A stretch of 64,000 bases of DNA, from positions 3,698,560 through 3,762,559 of the forward strand of contig NC_133770.1 of the NCBI RefSeq assembly GCF_003597395.2, written 5' to 3'. The notes beneath the pieces were generated by a model that saw nothing but the letters and a program-made list of their open reading frames with translations, was not told the DNA's origin and made no database searches. Below, piece by piece: positions 11,322 through 23,135 of this stretch. How positions within the stretch are numbered: the first letter of the stretch is position 1; every line of letters starts with the position of its first letter. The stretch comes from Chelonoidis abingdonii. Its lineage: Eukaryota; Chordata; Testudines; Testudinidae. A program made the position numbers and the translations under genes.

Positions 11322-13307
11322 GATCTATGAGGGGAGGAGATAGGAATAAGTTGTTCCAGGGTCATTGTTGCTAGGCAGATTTAGAACTCACATCCAGAAG
11401 TTTCTGAATTACGGTGTGGTAGTTTTGGGTCTGCTCCAATAGGTTCCCTGTTGCTGGGGTCAGACACCAGGAGGGCAGGTGGTCAGGGCCTTTTGCAAAA
11501 CAGCTGCATTGTACACTGCATGGGCTGGGAGAAGCTGAGCCCAGGAGCAGAAAGCAGGTTGCTTTCCCTAACTCTGAAGCATTTTGCAGCAGATTAGTGA
11601 TGTTGTTAACCTGACAACAGTGAAGCACAGCCAGTATTAATTTAAAAAAGGGCAAATTCGGAAGGAAAAGTAATTTATTTTATTGTAATTGTATACTGTC
11701 AATGTTGTATTGATTTTATCCAAAGTGTTTTAATTACATTAACTCAACTAGTATGATTCACCAGCTTTTATTTAAATTTGATCCTGAGGAAAGAGTCATT
11801 TATATTTTGCATTTTCTTGTAACAGGGTTTGTTTTAAATCTATACACTTCACTGAGTGATTGGTTAATCGGTTAGCTGACTAGCTAACAGCGATTTCAGC
11901 AGAGGAAGAGTCTGCATGGATTCCAGCTGAAGATTCCTACAAGCCAGTGGAGGGAAGATGTTGCTTTTGACTCAGACAATGTACAGATTTGGTGGTCAAA
12001 GACTCAGACTCAGGTGAATTCAACCTAAACTTTTGAGAACTCTGAGTTTCCTCTCACTATCTTTCTGTGGAGACTGAGCTGTTTAATTTGTTTTCTTTAT
12101 TTCTGTTTATGCATAACTGTGAAGACAATGTATGTGGATTATAAAATTGCCATGTTATGTTGTAGAAATTAAGTTATTATTATTCATTATGTTTATCGTA
12201 AGAATTATAACGTTGGTACTTAATTCAGTTCATTACTTTTGTTCTTTTTGGGACTTGAATGTGGGGACACTGACCCTGTGCAATCCTTGCTGAAAATCCT
12301 CAGACTGAATTCTGGGTCTCCAGCTGCTTTTCTATGGGAGTTGGGGGGGTTTAGCCTCTAGAGAAGGCCAATGAAGCGAACTCTAGCCCTCCCAAAGGTT
12401 ACACATGCACAGCCATGTGCTCTCAATGAGAGACAGCAAAGCAGCGTCTGCAGGCCTGCACAGAGCAGCCCCTCATGCCTCCAAACAAGAGCCTATAAGG
12501 AGGAGTGGACTCGCCACCACTCAGTTCCTTCTCTACCACCTAGCAGAGCCTGTACAGCTGAGGGGAAGGACGGTGGGAGGTGGAGCATCCATAGACACAA
12601 AGCATCTCAAAGTACTCAAGGTCCTATAAGGTAAGTAACCTCTCCTCCTCCTTTGAGTATATATGTCCCTATGGATGCTCCACCAGAGGAGACTCCCAAG
12701 CAGTAACTTGATGGGGAGGCAAGTCCAAGATTGTTTGGAGGACTGCTTCACCAAAGGTAGTATCCCTAGAAGTAGGTAAAATGGCGGAATGCTTGGCAAA
12801 GGTGGGAATGGAAGACCAAGTTGCAGTCCTACGCATATCTGGTATGGTAATGTCTTTCAGCGGAGCTATAGCTGTCGACTGAGGTCCAGGGGGAGCGTGC
12901 TGTCACTCTGTGAGGGGGCCGCATCACAGCGTGTTCTAAATAAGTTGAATTGCAACCCATTAGACAGTCTGAGTGGGAATAAGGCATTCCTTCATCCTCT
13001 CAGTGGATTATACAAATAACCTTGGAGAAACCCAGAAGGTCTTAGTCCTGTCAAGGTAGAAGGTAAGAGCCCTTCTGACACCTAGTGTAAGTAGACTGGT
13101 CTCCTCTCCAGAGGCTTTGAGTAAAACACTGACAGGCGGCCTCCTTCTGGGTCTGTCATAAGAGCACTGAGCTCTCCCATTCTTCTAGCTGAAGAGATAG
13201 CTATAAAGAACTAAGTCTTGAGGGAGAGGTAGAAGTCCCCATCTCTCAAGGTGCTGCTGGAGTTGCAACAGCCACTGGAGCGGCCTGAGACGTTGAAGCC
13301 AATGTAA
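11322..13307. other. Composite repeat-like interval
   Basis: AT-rich sequence at 11660-12350 and a segment at 12480-13300 resemble pieces of LTR or other turtle repeats, but I cannot place ends. No supported exon is present on either strand. The longest open frames (for example 12371-12634) show no recognisable motif. Confidence 0.35.
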
Positions 13308-14692
13308 GAACATAAGAATGGCTATACTTGGTCAGACCAAAGGTTCATCTAGCCCAGTATCCCATCTTCCAACAGTGGCCAAAGCCAGGTGCCCCAGTGG
13401 GAATCAACAGAACAGGTAATTATCAAGTGACCCATCCCATCGTCCATTCCCAGCTTCTGACCAACAGAAGCTAGGGACACCATCCCTGTCCATCCTGGCT
13501 AATAGCCATTGATGGACCTATCCTCTATGAATGTATCTAGTTCTTTTTTGAACCCTGTAATAGTCTTGGCCTTCACAACATCCTCTGGCAAGGAGTTCAC
13601 AGGTTGACTGTGCATTGTGTAAAAAAATACTTCCTTTTGTTTATTTTAAACCTGCTGCCTATTAATTTCATTTGGTGACCCCTAGTTCTTGTGTTATGAG
13701 AAGGAGTAAATAACACCTTATTTACTTTCTCCATACCAGTCATGATTTTATAGACCTCTGTCATATCCTCCCTTAGTCGTCTCTTTTCCAAGATGAAAAG
13801 TCAGTTTTATTATTTCTCCTCATATGGCAGCCATTCCATACCCCTAATAATTTTTGTTGCCCTTCTCTGAACCTTTTTCCAATATATCTTTTTTGAGATG
13901 GGGCGACCACATCTCCAAACAATATTCAAGATGTGGGTGCACCATGGATTTATATAGCGGCATTACGATATTTTCTGTCTTATTATCAATCCCTTTCTTA
14001 ATGATTCCCCACATTCTGTTTGCTTTTTTGACTGCCATTGCACACTGAGTAGATTTTGTCAGAACTATCCACAATCACTCCAAGATCTCTTTCTTGAGCG
14101 GTAACAGTTAATTTAGATCCCATCATTTTATATGTATAGTTGGGATTATGTTTTCCAGCGTACATTACTTTGCATTTATCAACATTGAATTTCATCTGCC
14201 ATTTTGTTGTCCAGTCACCCAGTGTTGAGAGATCCCTTTGTAGCTCTTCACAGTCTGCTTGGGACTTAACTATCTTGAGTAGTTTTGTATCATCTGCAAA
14301 TTTTGGCACCTCACTGTTTACCCCTTTTCCCAGATCATTTATGAATATGTTGCATAGGACTGGTCCCACTACAGACCCCGGGGGACACTACTATTTACCT
14401 CTCTCCATTCTGAAAACTGACCATTTATTCCTACCCTTTGTTTCCTATCTTTTAACGAGTTACCGATCCATGAGAGGACGGAGGAGGCGGGCCCCACCGA
14501 GGCTAGTGAGCATTCCATTAGAAGGCGCTTCAGTCTAGCCTCTCTGTCTTTCCGAGACCTGCCTTTAAACCTGGAACTGATCTTACACTTGGACAGAATG
14601 TGGCTGTCACCAAAGCAGCTCAAATGCCTGTCACTACAGGGAAAAGACCTGTGGCAGGTTTGGCAGGACTTAAACCCGGGGATCTTTGGCAA
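13308..14692 (-). mobile_element. CR1 LINE, 3' half with reverse transcriptase remnants
   Basis: On the minus strand, fragments in several frames encode CR1 reverse transcriptase. They include NSLKDRKQRV and SSVPRGL, then MGPVLCNIFINDL, and then FADDTKLL with the catalytic FADD box at about 14300. RDLGVIVD and HLEYC..MWSPHL follow near the end. The 3' UTR at 13308-13500 has the typical CR1 end (rev. of cataagaatggctatacttgg). Frameshifts and stops show it is dead. It is inserted in intron 3 of gene 1 in the gene's orientation. Confidence 0.92.
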
Positions 14693-15061
14693 AATGCAGA
14701 GCGTTAATGGTCCAAAACGGATGACAGAAAGAAACAGAAGAGGGGATACTCTTCCTTCTAAACACAGCTGTGTTAAAACTGAACACAGAAATAAGATAAC
14801 TACACAAACACAGGAAAAACTAAGAATAAATCACTATGTTAAGAAAGGCAGGAAGCTGAGAACCAGCGGACATCCAACCACTCCATCTTGAGCCGCAGGC
14901 AGTTGAGAAGGAACTGAGTGGCAGCTGGTCCACACACCCCTATATCCTGTCATGTGGAGGCACCACTCTGGCAGGCACGGACTGCAGACACTGCTTTGTA
15001 GTTTCCACTCAAGAGTGCATGCCGTGCGTGCATCCTATGGTGAAGCACCCTATAGACATAC
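14693..15061. other. Unassigned intron interval
   Basis: The interval lies between the 5' end of the truncated CR1 and the LTR-like element. No exon or repeat family is recognised. Confidence 0.4.
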
Positions 15062-15881
15062 TGTCATAAACATATAGCTAAGGGTTAATGTTTCTTTTAC
15101 CTGTAAAGGGTTAACGAAGGGAACCAAACACCTGACCAGAGGACCAATCAGGAACCGATTTTTCAAAACTCAGGGAGGAATGTTTGGGCGTGTGTCCTTT
15201 GTGTGGTCTTTGTCTGTCTCTCAGCATGAGAGGGATCTTTCTATCTTCAAGCTTCTAATTTCTGTTTCCTATTGAAGTACAGGTATAAGACAATATAGGT
15301 TTTTAATTGTTTTTGTATTTGTGTGTGTACTTGCTGGAATTTTAATTGTATTCTTTTTTGAATAAGTTGTTTATTCATTTTCTTTTAAGCAATTGACCCT
15401 GTATTGTCAACCTGATACAGAGACTATGTTTATGGTTTTTCTTTCTTTTAAATAAGCTGTTCCTTTAAGACCTGTTTGAGTTTCTCTGGGTAGGCTAAGG
15501 AATGAAGAGAAGGAAATTCTCTTTGTGTTAGATTTACGGAGGTGAATCTGTGCAGCCTCAGGGAAGAAGGGAGGGGGGAGTGAATTGTCCTCTCTGTTTG
15601 TAATTCAAGGAGTTTAAGTAAGTAATCTTCCAGGAAAACCCGAGGGGAAGCCTGGAGGAAGTAAAGAGAGACAAGGGGGGGGGGTTATTCCCTTTGTGGT
15701 AAGACTCAGGGCTTTGAGTCTTGGGGTCCCCAGAGAAGGTTTGGGAGACCAAAGGAGCCAAGCCTGGAATCCTTGGCTGGTGGCAGCGATATCAGATCTA
15801 AGCTGTAATTAAGCTTAGAGGGTTCATGCTAGCTTCTCAGTTTATGAATGCGAAGGTTCAAATTGCGTAGGAAACTTGACA
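15062..15881 (+). mobile_element. Solo LTR-like element (TGTCA...TGACA)
   Basis: An 820-bp unit begins TGTCATAAAC and ends AACTTGACA, so it has the TG...CA ends and a 5-bp terminal inverted repeat expected of an LTR. The 3' part contains ggctggtggcagcgatatcag, a sequence I associate with a common turtle LTR family. Flanking pentamers (catac and catca) match poorly, so the TSD is not clear. No internal retroviral genes adjoin it, consistent with a solo LTR. Confidence 0.6.
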
Positions 15882-15984
15882 CATCACTCAGAGAACTAGC
15901 TGATAAATCTCAGTCCTACCATTGTAAATCAGCAGAAGTTGATTTTACACAGGATGGGTGATCTGGCTCGTTAAGGAAATGAAG

Positions 15985-16110
15985 GATGGTTTTGTATTCA
16001 GGACTGGTCTCTACTCAGCATACCTGGGTTCAATTCCTGCTCTGCCACAGACTCCTCTTCGTGACCTGACAAGTCACCTAAATTTGCTGAACCTGTTCTG
16101 AAGTCCTTGA
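15985..16110 (+). repeat. MIR-type SINE fragment
   Basis: The order cctgggttcaattcctgctctgccac then gtgacctgacaagtcacctaa matches the conserved core of MIR SINEs, including the B-box-like ggttcaatt. It is an ancient, diverged copy in intron 3 of gene 1. Confidence 0.72.
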
Positions 16111-16413
16111 AGTCCTGGGAGACATTCTACATGTTTCAAAGTGTTTGGGAAAACTAGTATTAAATAAAAGGCATCACAACTATTGAACAGGCTACTCACA
16201 TACTCTGCGGCATGTAACTACAACAGTTATCTGCAGCTAGGAAGCACTGGACCAGATCTATATCTGCAGTTTCCAATTTAGTTTTAAATAGGAGGGGGTG
16301 TGTGTATGACTGTCTATTGCAAATGCCTGGGAAGTAGTGATCCCTGGAAATCAAAGAAACTGGAGAATAACCTGCATGGAACCGGAGTAGAACTGTTTTA
16401 ATCAGAGAGTAAA

Positions 16414-16622
16414 ATGACTATTAGCCAGGATCAATGGCTATTAGCCAGGATGGCAGGGATGTTTGTCCCTTGCCTGTTTTGCCAGAAGCTGGAATGGTGA
16501 CAGGGAGATCACTTGATGATTGCCTGTTCTGTTCAACCTCTGGGCACCTGGCACTGGCCACTGTTGAAGACAGGAAATTGGCTAGGAGGACCTTTGGTCT
16601 ACCCAGTACCTGTTCGTTATGA
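16414..16622 (+). mobile_element. CR1 3' end abutting the KRAB exon of gene 1
   Basis: A 5'-truncated CR1 on the plus strand runs from attagccaggatggcaggg through tggcactggccactgttgaa to the typical tail ending gttatg. It stops about 14 nt beyond the splice donor of the gene 1 KRAB exon, so it sits in the start of intron 3, opposite to the gene. This is close enough to have affected the donor, which is altered (see the KRAB exon entry). Confidence 0.8.
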
Positions 16623-16636
16623 AAACTTCATCCTAC

Positions 16637-16759
16637 CCAAGAATCGGTCTCATAGTTCCCCTTCATCACATTCTTGTAAAGCTCTTTCTGCCATTCCTCT
16701 AAGTTCTCCCACTCCTGCTCATTAAAATAGACTGAGATGTCATCAAATGTCAGTGGCAC
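16637..16759 (-). CDS. Gene 1 exon 3: KRAB A-box, 4 nt short
   Basis: The exon encodes a KRAB-like A box: [20 protein letters not shown], then [18 protein letters not shown]. The acceptor is TTCCAG at 16760-16761 and beyond. In gene 2 and gene 3 the exon is 127 nt and ends ACC-CTGATCTCACTGG|GTAA. Here it ends ACC-GATTCTTGG|GTAGGA and is 123 nt. The exon therefore ends in phase 0, whereas the next exon expects phase 1, which predicts a frameshift unless splicing shifts. KRAB A boxes usually recruit TRIM28, but members of the DUF3669 group have atypical boxes, so repression is not certain. Confidence 0.8.
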
Positions 16760-17414
16760 CTGGAATCATAAGGGTTATAATAAACTTCTTTCTTAGACTA
16801 TAAGGACCTGACCCAAAGCTCACTCAAGTGAATGCCAAGGACTTTCATAGGTTTTGGAGAAGAACCTTACGGCAGGGAATGCATCTTGTGCTGTGCCCTT
16901 AGATTCACCAAGACTAGAGCACTAATTTTAGCAGAAACTTTGAAGAGTCAGGGCCAAATTCAGCAAGATATATATGTCCCCTGAAAAGCCCATAGTGCCC
17001 TCACTTCCCACTGACTAAATGGAGCATTTGCAGGTGGTCTGTTGAGAGCATCTGGTGGGCTGGCTCTGGCTGAGGTTTCCAGCCACTGTTTCCAAATTGC
17101 ATCAGAAATGATGCATAACTATGCTCCTACTATTACTTTTCCATATCAGCCCTTGCTGGATATGAACGGCAAACCAGTGACTGAGCTGGAAACAGAGCCT
17201 AGATGTCCTGACTCTCAGTCCTGTACATTATCCACAAACAACTGGACCAACTGGGTCTGGCCAGTGAGTTACTGGACACCTTGAAGCAGTAAGATCACTC
17301 CTTGCATCCACACTCTTATACAGTGGAGAATTAAAGGGCCTGCATATCAGAAGACAGGAAAACCCGTTCAGTGCCTAAGTTTCTACCCCTCAACACCAGC
17401 TGGGATATTGTTAC
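16760..17414. other. Intron 2 of gene 1
   Basis: No repeat or exon is clear. A piece near 16950-16990 (gtcagggccaaattcagca) resembles one end of the short palindromic MITE family seen at 31118-31206. Confidence 0.4.
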
Positions 17415-17771
17415 CTTGGGGACTTCTCCCTTAGTGCCTGGGGGCAATCTTAAGATCCAAAAGTTCCTGTTTCTTAGCAGGTTCTCCATGTTCTCCAGCC
17501 TCCTTTGCAAGAAGTTATTCTCCTGGATCAGAGTTCCCAAAATAGTCCATTTACTCTCCAGCTGGTTACCAAATTCCATCGCTGTTCTCTCACAGTCTGT
17601 TAACTTCTTCTCAGTTGTCCCTGTTCTCCCCTCCAGATTCAGTAATCGCATGGCGTGGGAATTCACCTTCCTCTCCACGGCTTGGATGGCAGCCACTACT
17701 GTCCACAAGGAGATCTCTGTAGTGTGATGATGGGCTTCACTCACAGGAGTGTGTTCAGGGACAGCAGGAGC
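17415..17771 (-). CDS. Gene 1 exon 2: DUF3669 coiled-coil exon
   Basis: A 357-nt exon (119 codons, phase 0-0) encoding the DUF3669 domain that precedes KRAB in the ZNF282/ZNF398/ZNF783/ZNF212 family. It contains [20 protein letters not shown], then [29 protein letters not shown] and [20 protein letters not shown], ending in [10 protein letters not shown]. Heptad-spaced hydrophobic residues predict a coiled coil, probably used for oligomerisation. The acceptor is AACAG at 17772-17775 and the donor is AAG|GTAACA at 17414. It is 45 nt shorter at the 5' side than the gene 2 copy. The reading frame is intact. Confidence 0.92.
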
Positions 17772-17895
17772 CTGTTTGCAAGAAGAGAAACAAAGTCAGC
17801 ATCAGGGAAAAACCGCCCAAGAATTGTTTCCCTTCCTGTACTGAAGCAGATCTGAAATGGAAACTCCACAATATTTGACTCGTATGAAGTGTGGA

Positions 17896-18011
17896 ATACT
17901 CATAGACTTTAGAGTCAAAAGGGACCATTTGATTATCTAACCTGATCTTCTGCACAGCACCAGCCAGTCAGTTTTACCCAATGACCCCCATACTGAGCCA
18001 AATAACTAAAG
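17896..18011. repeat. CR1-like fragment
   Basis: The sequence tagactttagagtcaaaaggg followed by accatttgattatctaacctg resembles the short 3' end of a CR1 subfamily. Related sequence is at about 27390-27480. Confidence 0.5.
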
Positions 18012-18060
18012 TAGCGGTTCTCAAACTGTGGGTCGCAATCCCCTGACTCCGTCTTCATGA
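18012..18060. repeat. hAT-type repeat end
   Basis: Agtagcggttctcaaactgtgggtcgcaatccc matches the start of a common amniote hAT MITE (AGNGGTTCTCAAACTNTGGGTCG). Only about 50 bp is recognisable before the CpG-rich region begins. Confidence 0.55.
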
Positions 18061-18960
18061 GCTTGCCGGGGCTGAAGCCGGCAGCCCCATGAAGCTGAAG
18101 GTAGCGGGTGCGGTTGCCGGGTGTCCTGTTTTCAGCCAGCACGTCCAGCTGAAAGGGGACGTGGTGGCTCCAGTCAGCACCGCTGACCCGGCCGTTGACA
18201 CGCGAACGGCCAAGCCGGGAGTTGGTGTTTGACACTGTCCCCCCCAAGCCCGCGCTCTGCACCCCCGGCCGGGACCTACAGCGCCCCAGGGTGCCCGTTG
18301 CGGCGGCTCCCCACAACAGAACGAAGCCCGAACATGATGGAGGGTTTCTCCGGAGCAAGGGAGGCTCCGGCACAGACCCAGACCCTCCCCCGCCGGAGCG
18401 GGCTGGGCCAGACGTGCGCCCAGGGGCGCCCCCGGGAACCGGGCTCCGTCCCTCCAGCGCCGGGAGCCTGCGGGTAGGACACAGCGCCGGGGCGGGTATC
18501 AACGCCCCGGTGTAACTGGGGAGCAGCGCCGGGCACCGGCCCCGCCGCCCGAACTCCAGCCCGGCCCGGCCGGGCAGCCCCGCGCTCCTCGCGGGCCCGG
18601 CTACCGGCCCAGCCCGGGCGGAGAAGCTCCCGGGCCGAGCTCCCCTGCTCCGGGCCCTACTGGGCAGCGGCCCGCTCGGCCATGGCCCCCCCAGTCGGGC
18701 GGGCGGGGCTTCTCCAGCGGGCCCGGCCCGGCCGAGCTCCGCTCCCGCTCCGGGCGGGCAGATCCCGGGCCGCCGTCGCCACGGGCCGCCCCGCTGCCGG
18801 GCCGAGCGCAGTGCATGCCGGGAGGGAGCCGCGGCCCCGCCCGCAGCGTCCCACCAAGAGAAGCACCTGGCGCTGAATCCGCAGGGCCGCTGCGAGCGGA
18901 CAGCGCCGCCTGCCGGGCCCGTCGGAGAACGCAGCGCTTGGCCTAGAAGGTTCCCCCCAA
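18060..18960. promoter_or_regulatory. CpG island and promoter of gene 1
   Basis: About 900 bp is strongly GC-rich and CpG-dense, in sharp contrast with the AT-rich surroundings, and contains GC-box-like tracts. It surrounds the first coding exon of gene 1 at 18661-18683. Parts around that exon are very similar to the island at 37790-38500, which surrounds exon 1 of gene 2. A housekeeping-type TATA-less promoter on the minus strand is the simplest reading. Confidence 0.75.
18661..18683 (-). CDS. Gene 1 exon 1: MAERAAAQ start, damaged donor
   Basis: An ATG in good context (GCC ATG GCC) begins MAERAAAQ, the first-exon peptide shared with gene 2 and with mammalian DUF3669 zinc-finger proteins. 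In gene 2 the exon ends GCC CAG|GTAGGG. Here one base is missing, giving CCCAGTAGGG, so CAG runs directly into a TAG stop. Splicing at CCCA|GTAGGG would leave exon 1 at 23 nt and put the DUF3669 exon out of frame. This may be a real deletion, an assembly error in GC-rich DNA, or a sign that another first exon is used. Confidence 0.6.
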
Positions 18961-20002
18961 AAGGGCCTGTCCACCCCTCCCCGGCGTGGGAGCTCCCCCA
19001 GCACCAGGCAGTGATGACCTTGTAACATACGGATATTGAGTCAGAGATTTTAACCCCCAGGGCCCATAGGATCCCCTCGACTGACCTCCTGTAGCAGCCC
19101 TCCCATTGCACCCCTCACCTGTCCTGAGCCCAAGCTCTCCTGTCCCACTAAAGCAGGGGCCAGAAAGAAATCCCCTTAAATAGCAACAGTGGGTAAGTAA
19201 ATACCTGACCCTAGAGGCCGGGTCCAGGCTGGGCCGTTAAAACAGATCACACACCGAGCAAGCCCCTGCCAATTGCCTTTGAAGGGTCACACCAAATGTT
19301 ATGAAATCTCCAGGAATTTGTCCAACCAAAGCTGGCAATCTTACGGAGAAGATCAAAGGCTCAGTCCACCCTCGATTTGCTCTTGTGAATAATGGAAAGA
19401 CTTCAGTGGGGCAACTTCCAAACCCAGCCCTACCTGCTCCCTCACAAATAAACCACATTCTGCAGCTTGGTGCCTGGATTCTGCAGGAGTTTAGTTTAAA
19501 TTAAGAAATTACAGGTCAGGTCCTCAGATGGCCTAGAGGAGCCTTGCTCTGTTGACTTCAACTGAACTGGGGTGGTGCACACCCCTGGAGGAGCTGGGCC
19601 TAGATTTTATTAAATGAGCTGAAATATGAAATGAACAGTATGCCCAGCACAGGAGCCTGCATGTTATTCATTGTGATACTGAGCACAATTTATGTTTGCA
19701 GCATTCAATAGGCCATAGATTTTTATATCAACCATGACTCACTGCATCACTGAAGTTGTATTAGGGGAAAAGATTCAGGCAGCTGGGAACTGGAGGATTA
19801 GCACAAACAGAGACATTAAAGGCAGTTTGGGACTGTAGGATAAGCACATTAGTTTGATATTTCTGCTAAAAAAATGAGTAGCAGACACTGATTTTTTCAT
19901 TTAAATTACCACTGTTAGGATCCAGAAGTAGCACCCTATACAGATGTGTAGGGGGAGTTGTTTTAGACAGCCTGCCAGCAGAAGAAAGCCACACTGCATG
20001 AC
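18961..20002. other. Intergenic interval upstream of gene 1
   Basis: I find no exon, RNA gene or well-defined repeat. Open frames here (for example 19237-19458) have no recognisable motif. Confidence 0.4.
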
Positions 20003-20249
20003 TTAGGCCAGGTCTACACTACAGACCTAGATCAGTATAAATGTGTCACTCAGGCTGTGAAAAATCCACCCCCGAGCAATGTCATTACACCACCTAACCC
20101 CTCCCATCAACAGCGCTGTGTTGGCAGAAGAGCTTCTCCCACCCCCATAGCTTCTGCCTCTAAGGGAAGTGAATTAACGACACCCATGAGAGACGCTCTC
20201 ACAGTGGCGCTAAAGCACTACAGCGATGCATGTGAAGACCAGCCCTTAA
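20003..20249. mobile_element. Harbinger-like MITE
   Basis: The ends are inverted: TTAGGCCAGGTCTACACT at 20003 and, read in reverse complement from 20249, TTAAGGGCTGGTCTTCAC. The TTA/TAA ends fit a 3-bp TWA target-site duplication. Related elements are at 61726-62156 and 63627-63861. It is non-coding. Confidence 0.72.
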
Positions 20250-20439
20250 CCTTGGAAACTTGAACTGAGTGTATCTTGACAATCATGAGACCTGGACCCA
20301 TAACTTGAATAAAAAACACTAGATTCTGAAACACACGCTCTCTGGGGCTGGTTCTGGATTACCACAGCATTACAAGCATTAACTTTTACCAACTCTCAAC
20401 AATGATTTCAATAGGACTACTCATACTTAAAGTTATGCA

Positions 20440-21080
20440 CCTAGACCTTGTGCTTTATAAATAGCTTCAGGTGCTCATTTTTGCTCTCCGATTTGTAGGG
20501 TGAGCTATGGTTTTGGACTGAACTGTGCTGCTTCTCATATACTGTCTTGATGTCTGAAGTCTGAGACAAAAGAATTGCCGTTCCAGATGAGACCAGTTCT
20601 CCATCCACATCCAATGGTCCATCTCTGACAGCGACCCATAGCAGCTCCTTTAGGGGAACAACAAATTCCATAATGGAAGCTTCTTCCTAATCGCAGGCAG
20701 TTCGAGACAAGTTTATCCAATAGCACCTTAATTGTTGATTGGGGGTGCGGGAGAATAAATTCCCTGAAACAGGAGAGTTTAGATCCCTTATATCTTGTTA
20801 TCCTAATAAGTGTAATTGTGGCTGTTCTCATTATCTGTATAAGCATTGAATCATGCTTCCGGACCCCTACTAAAAAAACAACATTGACAATATCTTGTGG
20901 CAGAGAGTTCCACTGGCTCATTCTGTGTTGTGTAAAATAGCATTTATTTTTATTACATTTAAATTAGTTGCCTTTCAATTTCACTTGATATCCTCTTGCT
21001 CTTCTTTATGAGACAAGGAAAACAGGAGCACCCAATTTACCTTCCATGCCATTTAACTCAAGTACCAAAAATAGGGAAAA
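20440..21080 (-). repeat. Diverged CR1/L3-like LINE fragment
   Basis: The minus strand resembles the 3' region of a CR1-type LINE. Motifs include a rev-comp of ccttatatcttgttatcc, cagagagttccactggctcattctgtg, and gcctttcaatttcacttgatatcc, the same order as in the better-preserved copy at 13560-13700. There is no intact reading frame. Confidence 0.55.
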
Positions 21081-23135
21081 AAAGCAGACTATTAAATATT
21101 TAGCATTTTCGCTCATCTAGTTAAGTGCTGACAGAACTCCCAATCTATATCTCTAGCTCTTCCAAAAAAGACCTTTACAAAAACAGGGAAGAATAAATTT
21201 GATGTCAAGCAGGAAAAAGAAATGTTCTTTGGAAACTAACAAAAATCTTTCAGATCTTTTGTAAACATCACCATAAAAATCCCTAAGAGGACGCACACCT
21301 AATTCTTCTATCCCCTTTGCAATTCACCGTTAGGGACAGTGTGTTTTTAACCATAGTCCTCCAAAGAGGCACCAGGTCTGGTTTCTGTAGTCACCACACC
21401 CAACCCTCACCAATATGGACAATTATTTTTTGAATCAATATGTTTTGTGTCCATTTCACTTTTGTTACAATTGTTTTTATTAGAATAAATGTCAGACGGA
21501 CAACGTTACATGACAGATTTGTCATCCAGGTTACAAAACAAAGAGGTACAGAAGAAAGGCAGACAAGAGCTTTGCATGGCAACCAGATCCATTTCAAGAC
21601 GGTTCAGATGCAGACTATATACAGCCCACCCAGTAATAAAACCAAATTAAGCCTCATATGGTACAAAAAGCAAAAGCAAAATGGTACCCAGCAATAGCAG
21701 AGGGGAATATAAGTAACCTGGTGTTATTAAAACACCGGGGCGAGTGGAAGTGGAAGGTGAGGAGGGGTATCAGAAGCAACACACATTTACATAAGAAAAA
21801 CCATGCCATTTCCGTAACTTCACAAACCTGGAATTTCCATGCTCAGAGCATTTATGAAACTGCTCCCAAACTGTAGCATCATCGGGAGAATCGTTGACGC
21901 TACCCAAGTTCAGCTTCTCAGTGTTCATAACAGCCCACTATTCCCCACAAACCATTCATAGTGGAGAAGGATCATCAGCCATTCCCACCAGTGAGCAATG
22001 ATGGGGTTTAGCTGCCATTATACATGTGAGATCGTATGTCCCTATAAAAACCCACACAGAGAGATGCAAGAAAAAAAACCCTAAACAAACAAAACTCAAG
22101 AAGGACAGGCCAGGTGCAGCCCTAATGCTGAGATTATCCTCTGAACCTCGGACCAAAAGAACCCTATTTTGGAAGAGAGCCAGTGAGAGAAGGGCTTCGG
22201 CGCTACAGGACGGCGACACCTTCCTACTGGGAGAGCAGGTATTAGGACACAAATCTTGCAGCAACAACTGATGAGATTTCAGCCCCATTGACTAACCTAA
22301 ATGCCTAGCCCTGACTCTGCTCATCGGGACCCAGACATGCTGCCCCACCAGCCCAGCTCACAGGGAACTGTGGGGCAAGCTTGTGAACATTCGGTCTGAT
22401 GCCTTCAGAAGTCATTTATCCAGCAAGGTGGCACATATAAATAGCACTGCACAGACCTAAACTTGGACACTGCCCCAAGGCCCAGAGTTTACCAGCGAAG
22501 TAGGACAAGATGCGGCACAGGAACACAGATCGGGAGTGGGGATTATTGACTGGCAGGAGGAGGAAGGGACAGGGGTTGCTTGGAGAGGAGAAATGGCTCA
22601 GTGCAGATGAGAATAAGGAGATCGCTCCGGGGGTGGGGGGGAGCATGATCCTGAGAAGGGGAGGAGTCAGGCAGACCTAGGAAGAAGGATCTGGACTCAG
22701 CACTCCGAGGTTTTTACCATGAAGGTACCAGGTATTTGCCAAACTGCAGCAGTTAACCCTTTCACGCAGGCAGATTTCTTCAGGCTCTGGTGAGCTAGAG
22801 AGCAGGCTTTTAGCCACCTGCCCTTTGTCAGATCCTGCCTCCCCCTGCAGCGTCAAGTGAGCAAAGCACTGGAATCTCGCGTGCTTTAGTCAGCTGGTGC
22901 AGAGCAGAGATCAGACGCTCTTCACGGGTTTGTCCAGGGAGCCTGCAGGAGGACGAGATGCCGGGGGAGCAGCCCTTGAGTGCTGCCCAACAAAGTCATT
23001 TACAATTGGCCAGGGAGGGCCCCACCCCCCACCCACCCACCCTCCAGCCCCAAGGCCGGAAGGAGGTTGTGGGCGCTTTTCCAGCCTACCAAGCGCAGGG
23101 TTGAACTGGTCGGGACGTAAGGCACTAGTTACCAC
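21081..23135. other. Interval downstream of gene 2
   Basis: This stretch presumably includes the 3' UTR of gene 2. I see no exon and no confidently placed repeat. TTTATT hexamers (AATAAA on the minus strand) near 21475 could be polyadenylation signals but are far from the stop codon. The open frames are short and without motifs. Confidence 0.4.

Noticed and set aside
17933..19111. A 392-residue minus-strand frame through the gene 1 CpG island
   Set aside because: GC-rich DNA has few stops. The composition is Gly/Arg/Pro/Ala-rich without motifs, and it runs through the promoter and across exon 1 in the wrong frame.
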